Source of the DNA: Flavobacteriia bacterium
GTDB lineage: Bacteria > Bacteroidota > Bacteroidia > Flavobacteriales > Weeksellaceae
Reading direction: 5' to 3'
Assembly (NCBI GenBank): GCA_015999765.1
Contig: JAECQR010000001.1
Span: 1 to 64,000 of the forward strand
Length of the DNA: 64,000 nucleotides
This document shows, one piece after another, positions 44,290 through 51,354 of the stretch. The notes beneath the pieces are model-generated. The model was given only the letters and a program-made list of their open reading frames with translations, was not told the origin of the DNA and did not search any database. Each line of letters begins with the position of its first letter. Positions within the stretch are counted from its first letter, which is position 1. The translations under genes and the position numbers were made by a program.

Positions 44290-44322
44290 AGCGTTGTTAG
44301 CACTTAGAGCGCTAACAACGCT
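44290..44322. repeat. REP-like palindrome, right of RAYT
   Basis: AGCGTTGTTAGC and GCTAACAACGCT form a 12-bp inverted repeat with a 9-base loop. It is a variant of the left palindrome (same AGCGYTGTTAG start). It lies 2 bp after the radA stop codon and could act as a radA terminator hairpin, although no T-run follows. Confidence 0.78.
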
Positions 44323-44324
44323 GT

Positions 44325-45671
44325 TTAAAATAAATATTCATGAAAATCCTCAATTTTACTTACTTCAATAATGGTAATTCCGAATTTCTTTTTGGGAATT
44401 TTATTTAAATTCGAAACAAAAATCTTTTCATAGCCGAGTTTTTCGGCTTCCGAAATGCGCTGTTCGATTTGAGAAACCGGCCGGATTTCTCCACTCAAGC
44501 CAATTTCTCCCGCAAAACAGAAATGTTCGGAAATCGCAATATCTTCGTTGGAGGAAAGCACGGAAGCCACAACAGCCAAATCCAGCGCCGGATCATCGGT
44601 TTTGATGCCGCCGGTAATATTGAGAAAAACATCTTTTGCGCCCAGCTGAAAACCTGCACGTTTTTCCAAAACCGCCAAAAGCATATTGAGCCTTTTCGAA
44701 TCGAAACCGGTGCAACTTCTTTGCGGCGTTCCGTAAACTGCTGTACTTACCAAGGCCTGAATTTCGATAAGCATCGGGCGGTTTCCTTCCAAAGTTACCG
44801 CCACAGAATTCCCTGAAAGTTCTTCGAATTTTTTCGTGATGAGGATTTCTGACGGATTTTTAATTTCCTTTAGCCCTTGCGAAACCATTTCATAAATCCC
44901 AATTTCTGATGTAGAACCGAAACGGTTTTTGTTCGCACGCAACAATCTGAACAAATGATTTCGGTCGCCGTCAAAATTCAGAACGACGTCGACCATGTGT
45001 TCCAAAACTTTGGGTCCGGCAATCTGGCCGTCTTTGGTGATGTGACCAACTAAAAATACCGGCGTGTTGCTTTCTTTAGCATATTTGATGATTTCATTTG
45101 AACATTCGCGGATTTGGGAAACCGTTCCGGGAGAACTTTCAATCAGTTGGCTTTGAAGCGTTTGGATTGAATCAATAATTACAAAATCAGGTTTCAGTTT
45201 TTTAGCTTCATGAAGAATCTTTTCTACAGAAGTTTCTGTAAAAAGATAGCAGTGCGGATTCTGCAGCTCGGTTAACCGGTCCGCGCGCATTTTAATCTGC
45301 GAAGCACTTTCTTCGCCGGATACATACAGAATTTTCTTCTTCATTTTTAAGGCAAGCTGCAGCAATAAAGTTGACTTACCGATTCCGGGTTCACCACCAA
45401 TTAATGTGACAGACCCTAAAACAATTCCGCCGCCGAGGACTCGGTTCAGTTCTTCGGAAGGAGTCGCGATCCTCGGTTCCTCGTGAGTTTCTACTTCGAT
45501 GATATTGATGATGTGCTGCTTGGAACGGTCGGAAAAACTTTTTACTGGAGACTTTTCTACAATTTCTTCCACCAGAGTATTCCATTCGCCGCAGCTTTTG
45601 CACTGTCCGAGCCATTGCGGATATTGGGTGCCGCAGTTCTGACAGAAATATGCCGTTTTCGCTTTTGCCAT
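44325..45671 (-). CDS. radA: DNA repair protein RadA
   Basis: This RecA-like ATPase promotes branch migration during recombination. It has 448 residues. The N-terminal zinc finger is C10-x2-C13 and C24-x2-C27 (FCQNCG and CKSCGEW). Walker A is GGEPGIGKSTLLLQ (about 92-105), then VIIDSIQTLQS as Walker B. The RadA-specific KNRFG sits in RANKNRFGSTSEIG. The C-terminal Lon-like domain includes NITGGIKTDDPALDLAVVASV. It is complete. Its 3' end abuts a REP-like palindrome. Confidence 0.97.
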   Translation of the reverse strand: MAKAKTAYFCQNCGTQYPQWLGQCKSCGEWNTLVEEIVEKSPVKSFSDRSKQHIINIIEVETHEEPRIATPSEELNRVLGGGIVLGSVTLIGGEPGIGKSTLLLQLALKMKKKILYVSGEESASQIKMRADRLTELQNPHCYLFTETSVEKILHEAKKLKPDFVIIDSIQTLQSQLIESSPGTVSQIRECSNEIIKYAKESNTPVFLVGHITKDGQIAGPKVLEHMVDVVLNFDGDRNHLFRLLRANKNRFGSTSEIGIYEMVSQGLKEIKNPSEILITKKFEELSGNSVAVTLEGNRPMLIEIQALVSTAVYGTPQRSCTGFDSKRLNMLLAVLEKRAGFQLGAKDVFLNITGGIKTDDPALDLAVVASVLSSNEDIAISEHFCFAGEIGLSGEIRPVSQIEQRISEAEKLGYEKIFVSNLNKIPKKKFGITIIEVSKIEDFHEYLF

Positions 45672-45715
45672 GTTGCGAATTTCCCGCTTTTTTTTGAATT
45701 GGGTAAATTTTGACC

Positions 45716-45741
45716 AAAAAAAATAACCGCTGGAAAGCGGC
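45716..45741 (-). terminator. Terminator of the YceI gene
   Basis: On the minus strand, CCGCT and AGCGG form a short GC-rich stem with a 4-base loop, followed by TTA and eight T. Confidence 0.7.
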
Positions 45742-45772
45742 CACTTTTTATTGAAGAGTATATTTTGTTTAA

Positions 45773-46300
45773 TTAGTTCGCAACAATATTTACAGTCACT
45801 TTAATCGCATCACCGGTTTTTACACCCATGAAACCAGGTCTTTCCATACCGTAAGTTGAAAGTTTCATATTTTCAGTACCTGTTATATGATATGATTTAC
45901 CGTTTTTGGTTACTGTTACAGGGAAATTCACCTCTTTGGTAACACCTGCTATCGTCATTTTACCGGCCAAATTTCCTTTTCCAACTGCTAATGTAGGTGC
46001 GGTGAAGGTAATGTTAGGATATTTATCTGATTTCAGCGCTCCATATGCTTTGTTATCCATCATTTTTCCTTTGGTACTTTTCAGGCTTTTTGCCGGCATT
46101 GTGAATTTTACGTTGGTGATGGTATTTCCGTTCGCAGTTCCTGTGAAGGTTGCAGAGGACCCATTCATCACCCAGTCGTGCATTGGGGAGGTTCCGGCGA
46201 TATTAACTGTTGTGGATCTGCCTGTAATGGTTTGCGCATTTACAAAACTAAAGAAGGTTACTGCGAATAAGAACATTGCAGATTTGAAAGTGTTTTTCAT
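45773..46300 (-). CDS. YceI-family periplasmic protein
   Basis: This 175-residue exported protein has a signal peptide MKNTFKSAMFLFAVTFFSFVNAQ; I start it there and not at the ATG 27 codons upstream. The YceI lipocalin-like barrel shows SPMHDWVMNGSS near the start, MPAKSLKSTKGKMMDNKAY, KYPNITFTAPTL and NLAGKMTIAGVTKEV. Members bind isoprenoid lipids or respond to stress; the ligand here is unknown. It has its own terminator and is transcribed alone. Confidence 0.88.
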   Translation of the reverse strand: MKNTFKSAMFLFAVTFFSFVNAQTITGRSTTVNIAGTSPMHDWVMNGSSATFTGTANGNTITNVKFTMPAKSLKSTKGKMMDNKAYGALKSDKYPNITFTAPTLAVGKGNLAGKMTIAGVTKEVNFPVTVTKNGKSYHITGTENMKLSTYGMERPGFMGVKTGDAIKVTVNIVAN

Positions 46301-46488
46301 TTTTTTAATATTTAAGTTAGGATTTCTCAACTGTTGGTTGGAGTTGAATTCCTTTGTAAAGTTAAGTGCAATTTCACACAACTAAAAATGACATATCTCA
46401 TACAACATACCTTTTAACTTATTGAAAACTAAATTATTAAAAGCAAAATGCCACTGTAGATGATTGACCGAGTTTCAACCTTATTAAT

Positions 46489-46519
46489 TTGCCCCGTGTT
46501 TCAAATTCCCTTAACTTTG
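46489..46519 (+). promoter_or_regulatory. Promoter of pyrG
   Basis: TTG (46489-46491), a 20-bp spacer and TAACTTTG (46512-46519) match the consensus. The pyrG ATG is only 15 bp after the -7 box, so the leader would be very short. Confidence 0.65.
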
Positions 46520-46534
46520 CACAAACCTAATCTA

Positions 46535-48142
46535 ATGAGTAAAAAGAACACGAAATACATCTTCGTTACAGGAGGTGTTACTTCATCTTTAGGGAAAGGA
46601 ATTGTTTCCGCTTCTTTGGGACTTCTGCTAAAATCCCGCGGCTTCAATGTCACCATCCAGAAACTTGACCCTTATATCAACATCGATCCCGGAACTTTAA
46701 ATCCTTACGAACACGGCGAATGTTACGTGACCGAAGACGGCGCCGAAACTGATCTGGATTTGGGACATTACGAAAGATTTCTGGATTCACAGACTTCACA
46801 AAACAACAATGTAACCACCGGTAAAATATACCAGACCGTTATCGAAAAAGAAAGAAAAGGCGACTTTCTGGGAAAAACGGTACAGGTTATTCCGCATATT
46901 ACCAACGAAATTAAGCGCAGAATTAAGATTCTTGCCAAACAGAATTACGATATCATCATCACCGAAATCGGGGGTACTGTCGGCGATATAGAATCACTTC
47001 CTTATATAGAGAGCGTGCGCCAGCTCAAGTGGGAACTTGGCGATACCAATTCTATGGTGATTCACCTTACGCTGCTTCCCTATCTTGCATCAAGCGGGGA
47101 ATTAAAAACAAAACCATCCCAACATTCTGTACGCCAGTTGATGGAATCAGGAGTGCAGGCAGACGTTTTAGTTTGCCGTACCGAGCATAAAATCCCGAAA
47201 GAACAGCGCGCTAAACTCGCCCAGTTCTGCAACGTATCACTTGATAACGTGATTGAATGTCGTGATTTAGAAACGATTTATGAAGTTCCGATTTATCTTC
47301 AGAAACAGAATTTTGATGATGTTGTACTTAAGGAACTTAATTTAAAGTCTGATAAAGATGCCGATCTAAAAGACTGGAAAAACTTCCTTAAAAGATACCA
47401 GAATCCTAAAAAATCAGTTGAAATCGCTCTGGTTGGGAAATATGTGTCACTGCAGGATTCCTATAAATCCATTGCAGAAGCATTTATTCATGCCGGCGCC
47501 GATCTGGAAACCGAAGTGAAAATCCGATGGGTTTACAGCGGGGAGATTACCGAAGAAAACACCAAAGAAACTTTTAAAGGTATTGATGGAATGCTGATTG
47601 CTCCCGGTTTTGGTGACAGAGGAATCGAAGGAAAAATTTCAGCTGCTAAATATGCCCGCGAAAACAATATTCCCCTCTTGGGCATCTGTCTTGGGATGCA
47701 GATAATGACCATAGAGTTTGCCCGCAATGTTTTGGGTTATAAAAAAGCCAACTCCATGGAGTTTGACACTTCGACTCCGGACCCTGTGATTTCTTTGATG
47801 GAAGAACAGAAAAACGTTGTCGACAAAGGTGGTACCATGCGATTGGGAGCCTGGAAATGCGCATTGAAACCCAATACCAAGCTTTTGGAAATCTATGGTT
47901 CAAAAAACATCTCTGAAAGACACCGCCACCGTTACGAATTCAATTCCGAATACAAGGAAGAGTTCGAGAAAAATGGCCTTATCCCAACCGGTCTGAATCC
48001 GGAAACTGCTTTGGTAGAAACTCTGGAACTTAAAAACCACCCTTTTTACATTGGCGTACAGTACCACCCGGAATATAAAAGTACAGTTGCCTCGCCCCAC
48101 CCTTTGTTTAAAGCACTGATAAAGGCAGCAAGCAAAAAATAA
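46535..48142 (+). CDS. pyrG: CTP synthase
   Basis: This enzyme aminates UTP to CTP with glutamine and ATP. From MSKKNTKYIFVTGGVTSSLG it has 535 residues. The 25 codons open upstream contain the promoter and are excluded. The synthetase domain has GGVTSSLGKGIVSASLG and EIGGTVGDIESLPYIE. The glutamine amidotransferase domain has the nucleophile elbow LLGICLGMQ and the late His-Glu in VQYHPEY. It is complete, monocistronic and followed by a terminator. Confidence 0.97.
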   Translation: MSKKNTKYIFVTGGVTSSLGKGIVSASLGLLLKSRGFNVTIQKLDPYINIDPGTLNPYEHGECYVTEDGAETDLDLGHYERFLDSQTSQNNNVTTGKIYQTVIEKERKGDFLGKTVQVIPHITNEIKRRIKILAKQNYDIIITEIGGTVGDIESLPYIESVRQLKWELGDTNSMVIHLTLLPYLASSGELKTKPSQHSVRQLMESGVQADVLVCRTEHKIPKEQRAKLAQFCNVSLDNVIECRDLETIYEVPIYLQKQNFDDVVLKELNLKSDKDADLKDWKNFLKRYQNPKKSVEIALVGKYVSLQDSYKSIAEAFIHAGADLETEVKIRWVYSGEITEENTKETFKGIDGMLIAPGFGDRGIEGKISAAKYARENNIPLLGICLGMQIMTIEFARNVLGYKKANSMEFDTSTPDPVISLMEEQKNVVDKGGTMRLGAWKCALKPNTKLLEIYGSKNISERHRHRYEFNSEYKEEFEKNGLIPTGLNPETALVETLELKNHPFYIGVQYHPEYKSTVASPHPLFKALIKAASKK

Positions 48143-48145
48143 AAG

Positions 48146-48185
48146 CAAGAGATAAAAGACGAAATGTTTTTTATCTCTTTGTTTT
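48146..48185 (+). terminator. Terminator of pyrG
   Basis: AAGAGATAAAA and TTTTATCTCTT form an 11-bp stem with an 11-base loop, followed by TGTTTTT. Confidence 0.75.
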
Positions 48186-48305
48186 TAAATGAGTTGACAA
48201 AAAATTCTTCATTGCCAAAAAAATCAGTATTTTTGTCAGCCAAAATTAAAGGGTTAATTTAATAATAGTTCATACCCAATAATCAAAAATTCAATATAAA
48301 GAAAG

Positions 48306-50120
48306 ATGCAACAAAATAGCGGTTTAGATAAAAACCAATTGATAAGTTTCGCCCTGTTTTCCATGATTCTGATTGGCGCCATGTTTTACTTCCAAAACAA
48401 ACAGGCTACAGAACAGCAGCTTTTGGATGCCCAAAATCAGGCGAAAACAACGCAAACCAACATTGCAAAAGCAACAAAACCTGCGTTAGTTACCAATTTA
48501 AACGACAGCGTAAAAGCAACTTCTATACAACAGGTCGAACTGAAAAACAAGGAATTGAGTGTTGGAATTTCTACATTGGGCGGACAAATCTCTACCGTTC
48601 AGCTTAATGAATACAAAGCATATAACAGACAGACCGATGCCAACGATAAAGCTTTAATGTTTTTCGATAAGAATAATTCTTCTTATGGTTTTCAGTTCAA
48701 AGACAAAACCGGCAAAACCTTCAATACCAAAGACCTGATTTTTACGCCTACGCAAAACGGAAACACCGTTACGATGCAGGCGAATGTAAACGGTGCGGTA
48801 ATTCAGTTTATTTATACGCTTCTGGATAAATATACGGTAGATTTCAATATCAAAACGCAGGGCTTGAGTCAATTGGTTTCTGACCAGAAAGCAGATTTCA
48901 TCTGGGATTTCAGTGCACGCGAAATGGAAAAAGGACGCGCGCAAGAGCAAACGCATACAGAATTCAATTATTCATTCGATAATTACAGCAGTTTCGATTA
49001 TGATGGACGAACCGAAATGGACGAACCGGATGAAACACTGAACTGGCTTGCTATAAAACAGCAGTTTTTCTCTGCTGTGATAGAACCTCAGCACGGTTTT
49101 AAAAATTCGAAAGGTTCTCAGGAAATGATTGATGAAGGCGAATTCCTGAAAAAATTTAATTTCAACGGGCAGGTTGATTTGGCAGGTAGCGAACTGAACC
49201 AGAACTTCAAATGGTATTTTCTCCCTTTGGATTTGCCGTTACTGAAATCATATGACAAAAATTTCGACGAGTTATTACCTTTAGGATGGTCATTTATCGG
49301 CAGCATGAACCGTTGGTTCTTCATCCCAATGTACAACTTGATCTCCAGCTGGGGACTGGCTGCAGGCTGGGTAATTTTCCTGATGACGATTATCGTTAAA
49401 ATCATTCTTTCGCCGGTAATGTTTAAGCAGCATAAACTAAGTGCGATGATGAAGGTAATCCGTCCGGAAATTGACGAAGTAAACGCAAAATTCAAGGATG
49501 CAGATCCGATGAAAAAGCAACAGGAAACGATGGCAGTTTACCGTAAAGCCGGGGTGAACCAAATGGCGGGATGTTTGCCGGCATTGCTTCAGATCCCGAT
49601 TTTCTATGCGCTTTTCCGGTTCTTCCCGAATATGATTGACCTTCGGGGGAAAAGCTTCTGGTTCGCTAAAGATTTGACTGCTTACGATGATGTGATTAAG
49701 CTTCCGTTCAATATTCCTTTCCTGGGCGAACATTTAAGTATTTTCGCGATTGCGTGTACGGTAGTGATTTTAATTTATACGGTAATGACTTCGGGGAACA
49801 TTCAGCAGCCACAGCAGGAAGGCATGCCGAATATGAAAGTGCTGATGTACATCTTCCCTATCACCTTCCTTTTCTTCCTGAACACTTCAGCGTCAGGACT
49901 TTCATGGTATTATTTTGTATCGAATGCTATTAACATCCTCATTATTCTTGTTATTAAATACTGGATTCTTGATGAGAAAAAAATTCATGCACAAATTCAG
50001 GCCAACAAAAAGAAAGAGCCTAAAAAAGAAGGGAAATTCCAGAAAAGAATGCGCGAAATGATGGAGAAAGCCCAAGAGCAGCAGAAAGCACAACAGCAAC
50101 AGGCGAATAAAAAGAAATAA
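48306..50120 (+). CDS. yidC: Membrane protein insertase YidC
   Basis: This 604-residue inner-membrane insertase works alone or with SecYEG. An N-terminal helix (about 8-26) is followed by a large periplasmic beta domain to about residue 340. The conserved YidC/Oxa1 core of five helices includes NLISSWGLAAGWVIFLMTII, LSAMMKVIRPEIDEVNAKFK and MAGCLPALLQIPIFYALFRF. The cytoplasmic tail is long, basic and rich in Lys and Gln (EKAQEQQKAQQQQAN), typical of Bacteroidota YidC and able to contact the ribosome. It is not linked to rnpA or rpmH here, unlike in many bacteria. Confidence 0.96.
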   Translation: MQQNSGLDKNQLISFALFSMILIGAMFYFQNKQATEQQLLDAQNQAKTTQTNIAKATKPALVTNLNDSVKATSIQQVELKNKELSVGISTLGGQISTVQLNEYKAYNRQTDANDKALMFFDKNNSSYGFQFKDKTGKTFNTKDLIFTPTQNGNTVTMQANVNGAVIQFIYTLLDKYTVDFNIKTQGLSQLVSDQKADFIWDFSAREMEKGRAQEQTHTEFNYSFDNYSSFDYDGRTEMDEPDETLNWLAIKQQFFSAVIEPQHGFKNSKGSQEMIDEGEFLKKFNFNGQVDLAGSELNQNFKWYFLPLDLPLLKSYDKNFDELLPLGWSFIGSMNRWFFIPMYNLISSWGLAAGWVIFLMTIIVKIILSPVMFKQHKLSAMMKVIRPEIDEVNAKFKDADPMKKQQETMAVYRKAGVNQMAGCLPALLQIPIFYALFRFFPNMIDLRGKSFWFAKDLTAYDDVIKLPFNIPFLGEHLSIFAIACTVVILIYTVMTSGNIQQPQQEGMPNMKVLMYIFPITFLFFLNTSASGLSWYYFVSNAINILIILVIKYWILDEKKIHAQIQANKKKEPKKEGKFQKRMREMMEKAQEQQKAQQQQANKKK

Positions 50121-50142
50121 TTGACACCTTATTATATAATAA

Positions 50143-50170
50143 AAAAAGCGGAATTCATTTTCCGCTTTTT
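50143..50170. terminator. Bidirectional terminator between yidC and array 2
   Basis: AAAAAGCGGAA and TTCCGCTTTTT form an 11-bp stem with a 6-base loop. An A-run is on its left and a T-run on its right. Confidence 0.88.
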
Positions 50171-50179
50171 TTTCGCCGA

Positions 50180-50284
50180 ATTTCAACTGTGAAAATAAGT
50201 TTTTTGTACTGATGAAATAAAATTTCGTATGTACGAACAGTTTAGTTTGTCCTTACGAAAATTTATTTCGTACTACTGAATCAG
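50180..50284. repeat. 21-bp degenerate tandem repeat array 2
   Basis: Five units with centres 21, 21, 22 and 21 bp apart occupy the convergent gap between yidC and rnhB. The common core is TTTCGTACTTACGAAA, itself nearly palindromic: units read TTTCGTATGTACGAA, TTTGTCCTTACGAAA and TTTCGTACTACTGAA. The last unit overlaps the rnhB stop codon. The period equals that of arrays 1 and 3, but the sequence differs. Confidence 0.7.
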
Positions 50285-50901
50285 AGAGTTGGAACAATTG
50301 CGGTTTGAACTTCGCTACACCGGTAATCTAGGCGAAAAGATTTCCGATGGTGAACCGTAGGGCCATATTGATTGAGTGCATCCCGATGCATCTTCGTCGC
50401 GTACCCCATATTGGTATCCCAACCATATTCCGGAAATTCATCATGAAGTTTCATCATTAGCTGATCTCTATAATTTTTCGCTAATATTGAGGCGCATGCA
50501 ATGGAAAGCAGCTTGGAATCTCCTTTTACAATACACTCATGAGGGATAAACTGGTATGGATGAAACCGGTTTCCATCAACCAGAATAAGCCCGGGCCGGT
50601 TTTTCAGCTGATCAAGCGCTTTATGCATCGCGTGGATGCTTGCATTAAGTATATTATGTTCATCGATAAGCTGGGGTGAAACTTCGGCAATCGCATATTC
50701 AACTGCGTTGCTTTTAATATATTCATCCAGTTGCATCCTGGTTTGGAATGTGAGTTTCTTAGAATCATTGACTAAATACTGGCTGAAAGTCTCGTCGATA
50801 ATAACGGTAGCTGCCACAACAGGACCGCATAAACAACCTCTTCCGACTTCATCACAGCCCGCTTCTACATCTGTTTTAGACCATCTTTTCAATAATTCCA
50901 T
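50281..50901 (-). CDS. rnhB: Ribonuclease HII
   Basis: This 206-residue enzyme removes RNA from RNA-DNA hybrids and single ribonucleotides from DNA. Active-site acids are in AGCDEVGRGCLCGPVVAA (D17 and E18), ILVDGNRF and the later YGWDTNMGYATKMH. DEVGRG in place of DEAGRG is usual in this phylum. The 3' end runs into repeat array 2, which supplies the stop-codon region. The gene stands alone. Confidence 0.94.
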   Translation of the reverse strand: MELLKRWSKTDVEAGCDEVGRGCLCGPVVAATVIIDETFSQYLVNDSKKLTFQTRMQLDEYIKSNAVEYAIAEVSPQLIDEHNILNASIHAMHKALDQLKNRPGLILVDGNRFHPYQFIPHECIVKGDSKLLSIACASILAKNYRDQLMMKLHDEFPEYGWDTNMGYATKMHRDALNQYGPTVHHRKSFRLDYRCSEVQTAIVPTL

Positions 50902-51298
50902 ATCCTTTTATGCGATGTTTCTCCTATAATTTGCGGGGTAAAATTACAAATATTTAAAGGGAATAGAAGCCTTCCACTATCCTATGTAAAAAAAGAAATT
51001 TGTGCTTAGGCTTTACTAATGTTTAATCAGGGACATTAGGATAAAATACACATTAGCATCATATTACAATTCTTAAATTAATACTTGATTAACCTAATTT
51101 AACTTAATTTTCACTACAGAATCATCAAAAAACACCGCGAAAAACTTATATCATTTTACCATTTTAAATAATATAACATGATAATTATCATAAAAAAGCC
51201 GCAAATTTTGACAAATTCACAGATTTAACACATTCTTTAGACATTATATGGCTATACAGTGCAATTATTAAATTATTAAGAATTATTTAACAAAAAGT

Positions 51299-51329
51299 TT
51301 GGTCATATTGTGAAAGTTTTGCACATTTG
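51299..51329 (+). promoter_or_regulatory. Likely promoter of susC-susD
   Basis: TTG (51299-51301), a 20-bp spacer and CACATTTG (51322-51329), a one-base variant of the TAnnTTTG box, lie 26 bp before the susC-type start. The rest of the 453-bp gap from 50902 is very AT-rich, and I see no operator in it. Confidence 0.45.
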
Positions 51330-51354
51330 CTACAATGAAAAAATTTAATTTGAT

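Noticed and set aside
45391-45744. 117-codon frame at the radA start
   Set aside because: Overlaps the radA zinc finger in another frame; no start context and no family likeness.
46460-46534. Upstream start of pyrG
   Set aside because: The extra 25 codons contain the TTG-N20-TAACTTTG promoter.
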